Of a stretch of DNA of 64,000 nucleotides, positions 27,782 through 36,442 are shown piece by piece (positions within the stretch are counted from its first letter, which is position 1; the number at the start of each line of letters is the position of its first letter). The notes under the pieces are model-generated. The model searched no databases and was not told the origin of the DNA. It worked only from the letters and a program-made list of their open reading frames with translations. Both the position numbers and the translations under genes were made by a program. The stretch spans positions 1-64,000 of the forward strand of contig NZ_VIVL01000007.1 in assembly GCF_007828835.1 (NCBI RefSeq), given 5' to 3'. Origin of the DNA: Variovorax beijingensis (GTDB lineage: Bacteria > Pseudomonadota > Gammaproteobacteria > Burkholderiales > Burkholderiaceae_C).

Positions 27782-28383
27782 TGCCACACGCGGAACACGC
27801 GCCCCGTGAGCGGGCCTTCGACGCTGCGCACGTAGGCCAGCGCCACGCGCGCGGCCGGTACGGTTTCGACGCCCGGAAAGAAGGCGCCGTACGCCGCCAC
27901 CGATTCGGTCAGCAGCGTCGGACTGACCGCATTGACGCGCAGGCCGCGCGTCAGCTCGATCGCCGCGCCTTTCACGAAACCCTCGACCGCCGCATTCACG
28001 GCCGCCGCATTGGCTCCCCCGCGAACCGGATCGTCGGCCGCCACGCCCGTGGTCAGCGTGATCGAGCCGCCATCTGCCAGAACCTGCTGGCCCAGCAGCG
28101 CAAGGCGCACCTGGCCGAGCAGCTTGTCCTGCAGGCCGATATTGAAATCGGCCGGCCGCATTTCTGCGAGCGGCCCGAAGAACAACCCCCCAGCCGCCGA
28201 GACGATCGCATCGACGCGCCCCACCACCGCATACAGCGCCTGGACGCTCGCATCGTTGGTGATGTCGACCTGCAGTTCGCCGCGCGTACGTCCCGCCCGC
28301 ACCACCTCGTGCCCGCGTTCGGCCAGCACTCCGGCCACCGCACTGCCTATGGCGCCCGTCGCGCCCACAACAAGAATCTTCAT
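27778..28383 (-). CDS. Short atypical SDR-family protein lacking the catalytic Tyr
   Basis: 201 residues with an N-terminal nucleotide-binding turn (KILVVGATGAIGSAVAGVLA) and Rossmann strands. The usual SDR YxxxK is absent: the position reads ANAAAVNAAVEGFVKGAAIE, with no Tyr. Short SDR relatives of this kind are common and of unclear activity. ATG 28383 was preferred to a TTG two codons earlier. It diverges from the LysR gene at 28488 across a gap with a 23-base dyad, so that regulator probably controls it. NAD(P) binding likely; oxidoreductase activity doubtful. Confidence 0.82.
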   Translation of the reverse strand: MKILVVGATGAIGSAVAGVLAERGHEVVRAGRTRGELQVDITNDASVQALYAVVGRVDAIVSAAGGLFFGPLAEMRPADFNIGLQDKLLGQVRLALLGQQVLADGGSITLTTGVAADDPVRGGANAAAVNAAVEGFVKGAAIELTRGLRVNAVSPTLLTESVAAYGAFFPGVETVPAARVALAYVRSVEGPLTGRVFRVWQ

Positions 28384-28444
28384 GAACAACCTCGTCGAAA
28401 TGAATCAGGAAGGGCCCATTGTTTTACGAACAGATAGTTTGATA

Positions 28445-28467
28445 AATTGCCATCCGGTTCGGCAATT
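28445..28467. promoter_or_regulatory. Inverted repeat, candidate LysR operator
   Basis: Perfect arms AATTGCC / GGCAATT separated by 9 bases, in the 104-base divergent gap between the LysR and SDR genes. Size and T-N11-A content fit a LysR box. Confidence 0.6.
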
Positions 28468-28487
28468 CGAAACTCGGGGTTCTCAAT

Positions 28488-29369
28488 ATGGACAAGCTGC
28501 GCGCCATGGAAGTCTTCGTCACCACGGTGGACGCGGGCAGCTTCGCCGCGGCGGCCGAGGCGCTCGATCTCTCGGCCGTGATGGTCGGCAAGCACATCCG
28601 CGCGCTCGAAGATCAGCTCGGCGCGCGCCTGCTGGAGCGCACCACGCGGCGCCATGCGCTCACGGAAATCGGCGCGGCCTACCTGGAGCGCTGCCGCGAC
28701 GTGCTCGCGAGCGTGCACACGGCCGACGGCGTGGCCGAGTCGCTGCGCGCCATGCCGCAGGGCGTGCTGCGCGTGACGGCGCCGGTGGCCTACGGCGCAC
28801 ACCGGCTCACCCCGGTGATCGGCGATTACATCGCGGCCTATCCGCAGGTGAAGGTGGACCTGGTGCTCAACGACCGCGTGGTCGACCTGGCCGAAGAAGG
28901 CTTCGACTGCGGCATCCGCTCGGGCGCGGCGGTCGACGAACGCCTCATCGCGCGGCCGCTCGCACTGGCGCGCATGTTCGCGGTCGCAAGCCCCGCGTGG
29001 ATCGCGCGCCACGGCCAACCGAAGCACCCCTCGGACCTCGAGGCCTTTGCGCTGCTGGGCTTTGCCGCCTGGGGCCCGAACCATTCATGGCGCTTCACGC
29101 GCGGCGGCCAGACGGTGCATGTGCCGGTGCGCGGCCCGCTCACCACCAACAACGGGCAGGCGCTGCTCGCTGCCGCAATGGCCGGCGTCGGGGTGATCGT
29201 GCAGGCCGATGCGCTGCTCGGCCCTGCCCTGGCCTCGGGCCAGGTGGTTCAGCTGCTGCCCGAGTGGGAGCTGCCGACGCGGCAGGTGCACATCATGCGG
29301 CTGCCCGAGGCCCGGCCGAGCGCCAAGCTGCGCACCTTCGTCGACTTCGTGGTCGAGCGCTTGGGTTAG
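28488..29369 (+). CDS. LysR-family transcriptional regulator
   Basis: 293 residues. N-terminal winged helix-turn-helix over residues ~1-60 (MEVFVTTVDAGSFAAAAEAL, then LEDQLGARLLERTTRR), followed by the substrate-binding-like effector domain. The opening resembles the CrgA/PA2877 subgroup often found next to SDR genes. It diverges from the SDR gene and ends 4 bases inside the convergent BMP gene end. Likely represses or activates the SDR/SMP-30 pair via the dyad at 28445. Family secure, ligand unknown. Confidence 0.92.
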   Translation: MDKLRAMEVFVTTVDAGSFAAAAEALDLSAVMVGKHIRALEDQLGARLLERTTRRHALTEIGAAYLERCRDVLASVHTADGVAESLRAMPQGVLRVTAPVAYGAHRLTPVIGDYIAAYPQVKVDLVLNDRVVDLAEEGFDCGIRSGAAVDERLIARPLALARMFAVASPAWIARHGQPKHPSDLEAFALLGFAAWGPNHSWRFTRGGQTVHVPVRGPLTTNNGQALLAAAMAGVGVIVQADALLGPALASGQVVQLLPEWELPTRQVHIMRLPEARPSAKLRTFVDFVVERLG

Positions 29370-30466
29370 CGCGCCACACGCCCCTGCACGCCCTCGACCA
29401 GCCAGTTCATCTTCAGGATCTGCTCGTCGTTCAGCTGCGCACCCTTGGCGATGACGGTGCGGCCTTCGTTGTCGCGCACGTCGCCGCCCACCGCGCGGAA
29501 CGGCTGCAGCCTGCCTTCCGCGATGTCCTTCTGCCGCGCCAAAACTTCCTGCTGCACGGCCTTGGGCACCTTGGTGCCGAAGTCGCCGACGCGGATCATT
29601 CCCTCCTTCACGCCGCCCCACACGTTGCCGCTCTTCCAGTTGCCTTCGAGCACGGCCCGCGCACGCTCGGTGTAGTAGCCGCCCCACTGGTGCGTGACGG
29701 CGACGATCTGCGCGTCGGGCGCGATCCTGCGCATGTCGGAGTGGTAGGCCACGGCCATCTTGCCGCGTTCCTGCGCCGCGGCCATGACGGCAGTGGAACC
29801 GGTGTGGAAGGCGATGACGTCGGCGTTCTGGTTGAACAGCGCCATGGCCGCGTCGCGCTCCTTCGGCGGATCGAACCACTCGTTGAGCCACACCACGGCC
29901 ACCTTGGCATCCGGGTTCACCGAGCGCATGCCGAGCGTGAAAGCGTTGATGCCCTGCAGCACCTCGGGAATCGGAAAGCCCGCCACATAGCCCGCAACGT
30001 TCGTCTTCGTCATGCGGCCGGCCGCGATGCCCGCGAGATAGCGGCCTTCGTAGTAGCGCGCATTGGCGGTGGCGACGTTGGGCGCGGCCTTGTAGCCGGT
30101 GATCGATTCGAACTTCACGTCGGGGAAATCGCGCGCCACCTTGAGCGTGGGCTCCATGTAGCCGAAGCTGGGCGTGAAGATCAGCCGGTGCCCCTGCTGT
30201 GCGAGGTCGCGGATCACGCGCTCGGCGTCGGCGCCCTCTGGCACGTTCTCGACGAAGGTGGTCCTGACCTTGCCGCCAAGTGCGGCCTCGACGGCCTTGC
30301 GGCCCTCTTCGTGCTGGCGCACCCAGCCGGCATCGGTGACCGGCGTGACGTAGACGAAGCCGATCTTCAGCGGCTCTTTCGGAGCCTGCGGTTGCGACAA
30401 GGCGGGAGACAGAAAACAGGCGGCTGCCCACGCCAGAACGGCGCGGCCCGCGAGGTTTTTGTACAT
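29366..30466 (-). CDS. BMP-family substrate-binding protein, orphan paralog
   Basis: 366 residues, basic-membrane-protein (PnrA-like) periplasmic binding protein for purine nucleosides or related ligands. A Sec signal (ALSQ-like cleavage) and no lipobox Cys, unlike the paralog at 49387, which is a lipoprotein. Shared family segments: GFVYVTPVTDAGWVRQHEEG, ENVPEGADAERV, FTPSFGYMEPTLKVA and LNEWFDPPKERDAA. No permease or ATPase lies nearby, so it may borrow the transporter at 50609-54561. It overlaps the convergent LysR gene by 4 bases. Family secure; partner inferred. Confidence 0.9.
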   Translation of the reverse strand: MYKNLAGRAVLAWAAACFLSPALSQPQAPKEPLKIGFVYVTPVTDAGWVRQHEEGRKAVEAALGGKVRTTFVENVPEGADAERVIRDLAQQGHRLIFTPSFGYMEPTLKVARDFPDVKFESITGYKAAPNVATANARYYEGRYLAGIAAGRMTKTNVAGYVAGFPIPEVLQGINAFTLGMRSVNPDAKVAVVWLNEWFDPPKERDAAMALFNQNADVIAFHTGSTAVMAAAQERGKMAVAYHSDMRRIAPDAQIVAVTHQWGGYYTERARAVLEGNWKSGNVWGGVKEGMIRVGDFGTKVPKAVQQEVLARQKDIAEGRLQPFRAVGGDVRDNEGRTVIAKGAQLNDEQILKMNWLVEGVQGRVAR

Positions 30467-30495
30467 GGTGTTCCTCTACATGGCCCCGGAAAAGC

Positions 30496-30531
30496 AAAAA
30501 CCCGCAACCGGCCGGGACGCCCGGCTGCGGG
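30496..30531 (-). terminator. Rho-independent terminator after the acylase gene
   Basis: On the minus strand, arms CCCGCA-GCCGGG / CCCGGC-TGCGGG (4-base bulge on one side, 3-base loop) are followed by TTTTT. It lies between the acylase stop and the BMP start. Confidence 0.75.
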
Positions 30532-30577
30532 GTGCGGATTTTAGTCGGCCGTTTTCAGGCCGACCGGCCCGCGCCGG

Positions 30578-33109
30578 CTACTCGCTGACGACCGCGCTGC
30601 GGTAGGCCGCATCGGCCTTGATCTCGGCTTCGGAGAACGGCACCTTGAGCCACTGCCCCGCGCTGTAGGCGCGCGTGTAGTCGGCGCTGTGCGCCGAGGC
30701 CGGGTCGTCCGACAGCGAGAACGTGAGGAAGGTATGCGCCTCGACGCCGCCCTCGGGGAAGCGCACGATCTGCATGTAGCTGTTGCCGTTGGGGTTGCCG
30801 TCCATCGTGTAGCCGCCCTTGTCGAGCCGGTTCTCCGAGCAGGCGATGGTGAAGTAGCCCGGCCCGCCGCAGCCGCCGTACAGCGGGATCTTCTGGCCAC
30901 CGCGCGTGGCGAACAGGTAGTCGCCGCGCTTCGCATCGAGCGCAAAGCCGCTGGCTTCCACGCGCGCGATGGCCGCGCCGAAAGCCTGCTGCAGCGCGGC
31001 TTGCGCACCGGGCTTCAGGTCGCGCGGCGTGTGGATCGGGTCGCTCGCGCTGAAGGGCACGCTGTAGAGTGTGGCCGCGGACTGCAACGATGCGCGGTTC
31101 CAGAACTCGTCCCAGATGTGCGCGCCGCGCGCCCCGCGCGTGCCGGTGTTGTCCCAGGCCTGGAGTGCCGCGCAGGCCGGACCGGTGTCCACGTCGCGCC
31201 CGATGGCTGCGCCGCCCTGCGGATCGGCCGCCACATTGATCGTCGGCGTCGCGCACACCATGGCCAGCGCCTGATCCTTGAACAGCTCGGCCGTCAGCAC
31301 GCGGCTGTCGAGCACCATCCGCTTGACGGTGTCGGCAGTGGCCCCCTTGGCGCCGTACGCATCGCCGCCGTCGATGCGCCCCTGTGCCAGCAGGTTGCCC
31401 AGGCGCGTGCGGAAGGTGACCGGTTCGGTTCCCGCAGGCCCCATGATGGCCGGGTAGCCGGACATCGGTGCCTTGGGGTTCGCGAGCCAGTAGCTGTCGT
31501 TCATGTTGGCCACGTAGTCGTCGCGCATCAGGCTGGGCATGCGGGCCGGGCCGATCGCGCCCCGCTGCGCGGAATCGGCATCGGTCTGCCAGTCGCATTC
31601 GCTCTTCGAGCCATCGAAGACCGGCACGCGCGGCAGCGAGGCGCCGATCGCCGCACCCAGCGGCGTCGTGCAACTCGCCACCTGGGTGGGCGACACATTG
31701 GGGATCGCGCCGATGTCGGCATACCAGGCCTTGGGCGCGCCGCGGCCCACGGCCACGGTGTTGACCCACGGAATGGCCGATTCCTCGCGCTGGATCGCGA
31801 TGAACTCGTCAAGCGACTTCGCCTGGTTCCAGCGCAGCCAGTTCCGGAAGGTGCGGTAGTTCTCGCCGTTGATGTCGCGGATCGCGAAGGCCGTGGTCTG
31901 GCTCCAGGCCAGCGCGGCATTCAGCGGCGCCAGGTTGACCATCGGCCCGTACTCCGACTTGTAGAGCGTGCGCGTCACCGGCGCCACGCTGCCGTCGGAC
32001 TGCTTCACCTTGACCGTGATCTCCAGCGCCTGCATCTTCACGGCGCTGCCATCGCGCATGTAGCGGGTCGGGTCGCCCGCCACGAGCTTGAGTTCGAAGA
32101 AGCCGAAGCGGCGCGCGGTCGACACCGTGTGGCTCCACGCGATGTTGTCGTTGAAGCCGATCAGGATCACCGGAATGCCCAGGAACGAGGTACCACTGAT
32201 GTTGAGCTGGCCCGGAATCGTGAGCTGCGCCTGGTAGAAGCGGTCGGGCCCGCGCCAGTACCAGTGCGGATTGCCGAAGAGCAGCGGGCTCGCGTCGCCG
32301 GTGGCCGCGGTGCCGAAGCCGATCATGTTGCTGCCGACGCCTTCGTGCCCGCCCACCTGCAGCCCGGGCATGCGCATGCCGGCCCTCGCGAGTTGCAGCG
32401 CGCCCTTGTCGAGCCTGCCGCGCGCGGCGGTCTTGGTGGACGCCGCCGGTGCCGGAGCGATCGCGTTGGCGATGTTGGGCAGGAAGTTGCTGTAGCCGCC
32501 TGCGAGATTGGCCGCGTACATGCGGCGGTAGATGTCTTCGGCCGTGACGGGCTTCACCCAGGGCTCGTTGCGGCAGGCCTCGTGCGCCGCGCCGCCGGCC
32601 TTCAGCTCGCGCACATAGCGGTTGTAGCCCGCGGCGAAGCCCTCGACCAGCTGCTTCAGGTTGTCGGGCTGTGCGGCAATCATCTTCTCGAGCACGTCGG
32701 CCGAGATCACGTGCCGGTGGAAGAAGTCGGAGTCGATGTTCTTCGGCCGGCCGATGGTGCTGCCGGCCACGAGCTGGGCCTCTCCGCCGAGGTACTGCGA
32801 ACGCTCGCCGCGGTAGGTGAGGAACGAGTCGGCCATGGTGCAGAGGTTGTCCTCGGCCTGCGCGTAGCCATAGCCGTAGCCCGCGCCGGACCAGGTGTCG
32901 GCCTTGATGTGCGGCACGCCCATCGCAGTGCGGCGGATCTCGGCCTTGTAGGTGCTGTCGGCCGGCGGGTTGGCGGGCGGATTGCCGGTGACGGGCGGGA
33001 ACGAGAACCCGTTGCCGCCTCCACCGCCACCGCAGGCGGTGAGCGCGGCTGCAGTTGCCAACGCGAGCAGGAACGGCGGCATGGCGCCGCGCGAAGATGT
33101 CTGTCTCAT
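30578..33109 (-). CDS. Penicillin-acylase-family N-terminal nucleophile hydrolase, lipoprotein
   Basis: 843 residues. Signal peptide with lipobox LTAC (Cys 26) and a Gly-rich linker, so it is probably lipid-anchored. The acylase precursor layout is present: N-terminal alpha region (GVPHIKADTWSGAGYGYGYAQAEDN), then a spacer, then the processing site GVGS-NMIGFG with Ser 260 as predicted nucleophile and an NPHWYW segment after it. Members hydrolyse penicillins, acyl-homoserine lactones, acyl-amines or aculeacin. ATG 33109 was chosen for its signal peptide. Substrate cannot be told; a quorum-quenching lactone acylase is one possibility. An AraC regulator lies upstream. Confidence 0.88.
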   Translation of the reverse strand: MRQTSSRGAMPPFLLALATAAALTACGGGGGGNGFSFPPVTGNPPANPPADSTYKAEIRRTAMGVPHIKADTWSGAGYGYGYAQAEDNLCTMADSFLTYRGERSQYLGGEAQLVAGSTIGRPKNIDSDFFHRHVISADVLEKMIAAQPDNLKQLVEGFAAGYNRYVRELKAGGAAHEACRNEPWVKPVTAEDIYRRMYAANLAGGYSNFLPNIANAIAPAPAASTKTAARGRLDKGALQLARAGMRMPGLQVGGHEGVGSNMIGFGTAATGDASPLLFGNPHWYWRGPDRFYQAQLTIPGQLNISGTSFLGIPVILIGFNDNIAWSHTVSTARRFGFFELKLVAGDPTRYMRDGSAVKMQALEITVKVKQSDGSVAPVTRTLYKSEYGPMVNLAPLNAALAWSQTTAFAIRDINGENYRTFRNWLRWNQAKSLDEFIAIQREESAIPWVNTVAVGRGAPKAWYADIGAIPNVSPTQVASCTTPLGAAIGASLPRVPVFDGSKSECDWQTDADSAQRGAIGPARMPSLMRDDYVANMNDSYWLANPKAPMSGYPAIMGPAGTEPVTFRTRLGNLLAQGRIDGGDAYGAKGATADTVKRMVLDSRVLTAELFKDQALAMVCATPTINVAADPQGGAAIGRDVDTGPACAALQAWDNTGTRGARGAHIWDEFWNRASLQSAATLYSVPFSASDPIHTPRDLKPGAQAALQQAFGAAIARVEASGFALDAKRGDYLFATRGGQKIPLYGGCGGPGYFTIACSENRLDKGGYTMDGNPNGNSYMQIVRFPEGGVEAHTFLTFSLSDDPASAHSADYTRAYSAGQWLKVPFSEAEIKADAAYRSAVVSE

Positions 33110-33205
33110 GGATGTCTCCGGTTGATGCTCTCTTGATGGAGCAACCTGGAGCCTACGCATGGAGACAGGCGGCGGCTTGAACGCAGCCGCTGTCGTGCGG
33201 GCGGT

Positions 33206-34012
33206 TCAGTGGACGGTCGCGTGGCCCCACGCATGCGACGCCTGCGCGTCCGCCGTCACATGCACCCGGCTCGCGAGAAACGACGGCGGCAGCCCGAAGT
33301 AGCGCTGGAAGGTGCGGCTCATGTGCGCCGCATCGGTGAAGCCGCTGACCAGCGCCACATCCGTGAGCGGCCGGTGGCCGGTGAACTGCTGCACCGTGCG
33401 CCGCACCTTGGTCCACAACGCATAGCGCTTGACGGACACGCCCACCTGCTCGGCGAAGAGATGCGTCAGCCGGTCGGGCGAGAGGCAGGCCACGGCCGAG
33501 AGTTTCTTCAGCGGGATCTGGCCCGCGTGTTCGCGGATGGCCTGCAGCACGCGCTCGATGCGCCGGTCGATCGGCGGCACGAGCTCGGGGCATCCGGTGA
33601 TTGCCTCGACCATCTTCGCGCTGAGCGACTGCAGGCTGGCGTCGCCGAGCAGCCCGCGCTGCGCCGGGTCGAAGTCGTCGCGCAGCTTGCCGAAGCGGCG
33701 CGCATCGATCGGCTCGATGCCGTGGCCGCCCATGCAGCGTGCGAGCATGCGGTAGGCGCTCGATGCCGGATCGAGGTTGAGCGACAGCAGCCCGCAGCCA
33801 TCGACATCGAGCCGGCGCGACACATGCGGGGCCACCAGCGCGGCGGTGCAATGCACGCGCGTGCCATCGACCGCCTCGAGCATGAACGGATGGCCGCTGA
33901 CCGACGCCAGCAGCGTCGCCGACGAGCGCGCCGTGAGCCCCGACTGGATCGCCGGCGTGATGTAGAGAAACCTGTCGTCCCAGAGATGCAGGAAGTTTTG
34001 CTGCGTGGTCAT
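33206..34012 (-). CDS. AraC-family transcriptional regulator
   Basis: 268 residues. The C-terminal ~100 carry two helix-turn-helices (LKKLSAVACLSPDRLTHLFAEQ, here split as LKKLSAVACLS and PDRLTHLFAEQ; and DVALVSGFTDAAHMSRTFQRY), typical AraC. The N-terminal ~150 is a sensing domain without a clear family match. ATG 34012 starts a plausible protein; the frame continues upstream. The 96-base gap to the acylase gene on the same strand suggests it may regulate that gene, or be co-transcribed with it. Confidence 0.9.
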   Translation of the reverse strand: MTTQQNFLHLWDDRFLYITPAIQSGLTARSSATLLASVSGHPFMLEAVDGTRVHCTAALVAPHVSRRLDVDGCGLLSLNLDPASSAYRMLARCMGGHGIEPIDARRFGKLRDDFDPAQRGLLGDASLQSLSAKMVEAITGCPELVPPIDRRIERVLQAIREHAGQIPLKKLSAVACLSPDRLTHLFAEQVGVSVKRYALWTKVRRTVQQFTGHRPLTDVALVSGFTDAAHMSRTFQRYFGLPPSFLASRVHVTADAQASHAWGHATVH

Positions 34013-34101
34013 GCCGTGTCTCGTTTTTTTGTCTTGTCTCCGGCGACGGATTCTCATGCATCGGCACGGCGCAAGGGCTACGGGATTGTGCCCGGTGCGG
34101 T

Positions 34102-35046
34102 TCAGTGAAGCTGCGCGGGCTCCGCCTGCACATGCTCGCGCACCGCCTCCAGCAGCAGCGTGGCAAGGCGGGTCACCGGCGCCTCGGCCGCGGGCTGCGC
34201 GCGATAGAGCATGAGCGACATCTGCGGCAGCGCCGGCAGGCCGATGGCCGTGCGCTCGATGGCACGCACATGCGCAGGCAGGCCGAAGGGCGTGCGCACC
34301 GACAGGCCCAGGCCGGCCGAGGTGGCGGCCCACAGCGCGGCCAGGCTGGCGCTGGTGAACACATGGCGCCACGGCGTGCCGGCGCGGTCGAGCGCGGCAA
34401 CGACGATCTCGCGCAGCGGGCATGGCGCATCGAGCAGCACCAGCGGCAGCGGCTCCCGGCTCTTGCGCACGCCCGGGCGGCGTTCGCGCTCCTTCCACCA
34501 GGCTGCGTCGAGCGCATCGGGCGCCCTGGGGCCGATCCATTGCAGGGGCAGCCGCGCCACGCGCTCGCCATGCGGCGTCATCTGCTCGCCGGTGTCCCAC
34601 ACCAGGGCCAGGTCGAGCTGCCGCAGCTCGAGCCGTTCGCGCAGTTCCGCGCTGCGCGCCACGCAGGCCTCGATGCGCACCTTGGGATGCGCGCGCGCAA
34701 AGCGGCCGAGCACCGCGGGCAGCAGCGTTTCGCCGAAGTCTTCCTGCAGGCCGAGCCGCACCCAGCCCTGCAGGTCCGCACCGCGCATGGCGGCGCCGGC
34801 TTCCGCGTTGAGTTCGAGCATGCGGTGGGCGTAGGCCAGCAGCGTTTCGCCCGCGTCGGTGAGCTCCAGCCCGCGGCCGGCCTTGCGGAACAGCGCGGTG
34901 CCGGCCTGCGCCTCGAGCTTCTTCAATTGCGCGCTCACGGCCGATGTGGAGCGGCCCAGCCTGTCGGCGGCGCGCGCATAGCTGCCAAGCGCGATGCCGG
35001 TGGAAAAACTGCGCAGCACGTCGAGATCGAACATCACCTGGGACAT
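34102..35046 (-). CDS. LysR-family transcriptional regulator
   Basis: 314 residues. HTH over ~5-65 (LDVLRSFSTGIALGSYARAA, then KLEAQAGTALFRKAGRG), effector domain after ~90. Diverges from an MFS transporter at 35144 with a perfect 23-base dyad between them, so that transporter is its likely target. ATG 35046 begins a canonical LysR start; the open frame runs further upstream into the intergenic gap and was not used. Inducer unknown. Confidence 0.92.
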   Translation of the reverse strand: MSQVMFDLDVLRSFSTGIALGSYARAADRLGRSTSAVSAQLKKLEAQAGTALFRKAGRGLELTDAGETLLAYAHRMLELNAEAGAAMRGADLQGWVRLGLQEDFGETLLPAVLGRFARAHPKVRIEACVARSAELRERLELRQLDLALVWDTGEQMTPHGERVARLPLQWIGPRAPDALDAAWWKERERRPGVRKSREPLPLVLLDAPCPLREIVVAALDRAGTPWRHVFTSASLAALWAATSAGLGLSVRTPFGLPAHVRAIERTAIGLPALPQMSLMLYRAQPAAEAPVTRLATLLLEAVREHVQAEPAQLH

Positions 35047-35063
35047 GGATTCACCCTTCGTTG

Positions 35064-35086
35064 ATCGTCCTGATTTTTGGGACGAT
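35064..35086. promoter_or_regulatory. Inverted repeat, candidate LysR operator
   Basis: Perfect arms ATCGTCC / GGACGAT with a 9-base spacer in the divergent LysR/MFS gap. The layout (7-base arms, 9-base spacer) matches that at 28445-28467. Confidence 0.65.
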
Positions 35087-35143
35087 TCACTCATTATTTT
35101 CTGATTTTCAAAAGCTTTGCAACGGCGGACACTGCGCCGCAAC

Positions 35144-36442
35144 ATGATCCATTCGAACTCCCCCCTTTCGTATTCGCCGCACCACCGCTGGAAGGTGCTG
35201 GCCGCGGGCGTGGCCGCCAACGTGGCGTTCTCCGTGGCCATCAACGGCATCCCGATGACGGCTGTGCTGATGCGCACCGGCTACCAGCTCGACAACGCCG
35301 CGCTCGGCCTCGTGCTTGGCCTCATGGGCCTGGGCATCGCCATGAGCGAGCTGCCGTGGGGCCTGCTGACCGACCGCTGGGGCGACCGGCCGGTGCTGCT
35401 CATGGGCCTGGGCAGCATGGCCGTCGCGCTCGTGGCGATGGCGCTGTGGGCCGTGCCTGGCGCCGCACGCATTCCGGGCATGGGTTGGCTCGGCGGCGGA
35501 CTGCTGCTGGTCGGCCTGCTGGGAGGCAGCGTCAACGGCGCGAGTGGCCGCGCGCTGATGACATGGTTCGACGCCGGAGAGCGCGGGCTCGCCATGAGCA
35601 TCCGCCAGACCGCGGTGCCGCTGGGTGGCGGCATCGGCGCGTTGGTGCTGCCATTCGTGACGCTGCATTTCGGCTTTGCCGCGCTGTACGGCCTGCTCGC
35701 GCTGCTGTGCGCGCTGGGCGCGGCCGCATGCTGGGCCTGGGTGCACGAGCCGCCGGTGGCCCGGCGCGCCAGCACCGCGGAAATGCCCTCGGTGCCCGGA
35801 GCCAGCGGCCCGCTGCACGACGCCCGCGTGTGGCGCATTGCGGCCGGCATCGGCCTTCTGTGCGCGCCGCAGTTCGCGGTGCTGTCCTTCGGCACGGTGT
35901 TCCTGCACGATTTCGGCCATGCGGGCCTCGCGGCGATCACGGCCACCATGGTCTTCGTGCAGGTCGGCGCGATGGTGATGCGGGTATGGAGCGGCCGCTG
36001 GACCGACCGCCGCCGCAACCGTCCCGCCTACCTGCGCGCCTGCAGCGCCCTCAGCGTGCTGCTGTTCGCGGGGCTCGCGGCGCTGGTGCTGGCGGCGGGC
36101 ACCCATGGGGCCGATTCAGTAGCGCTGCGCATTGCACTGGTGGCGCTGCTGGCGGCCAGCGGCGTCTGCGTGTCGGCATGGCACGGCGTGGCCTATACGG
36201 AACTGGCCACGCTGGCCGGTGCGGCCCGCGCGGGCACGGCGCTCGGCATGGCGAACACCAGCGTGTTCCTGGTGTGCTTCCTCACGCCCTTCTCGATCCC
36301 GCACCTGCTGGCGCTGCAGGGCTGGCCGCTGGTGTGGCTCGTGGCCAGTGCCTGCGCGCTGATGGCGATGCCGCTGCTGGTGCCGCGGCCCGCCGCGGCC
36401 GATCAGAAGGCCGCGAAGACGGCGTTGAGCCGGTCCACGTAG
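35144..36442 (+). CDS. MFS transporter
   Basis: 432 residues with about 12 hydrophobic helices, a cytoplasmic DRWGDRP loop between helices 2 and 3 (classical MFS motif A) and SGRWTDRRRNRP in the second half. Resembles the cyanate/aromatic-acid type of major facilitator carriers. ATG 35144 chosen; an in-frame start nine codons upstream would extend into the promoter dyad zone. The gene overlaps the convergent deaminase gene by 40 bases. Substrate unknown. Confidence 0.9.
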   Translation: MIHSNSPLSYSPHHRWKVLAAGVAANVAFSVAINGIPMTAVLMRTGYQLDNAALGLVLGLMGLGIAMSELPWGLLTDRWGDRPVLLMGLGSMAVALVAMALWAVPGAARIPGMGWLGGGLLLVGLLGGSVNGASGRALMTWFDAGERGLAMSIRQTAVPLGGGIGALVLPFVTLHFGFAALYGLLALLCALGAAACWAWVHEPPVARRASTAEMPSVPGASGPLHDARVWRIAAGIGLLCAPQFAVLSFGTVFLHDFGHAGLAAITATMVFVQVGAMVMRVWSGRWTDRRRNRPAYLRACSALSVLLFAGLAALVLAAGTHGADSVALRIALVALLAASGVCVSAWHGVAYTELATLAGAARAGTALGMANTSVFLVCFLTPFSIPHLLALQGWPLVWLVASACALMAMPLLVPRPAAADQKAAKTALSRST

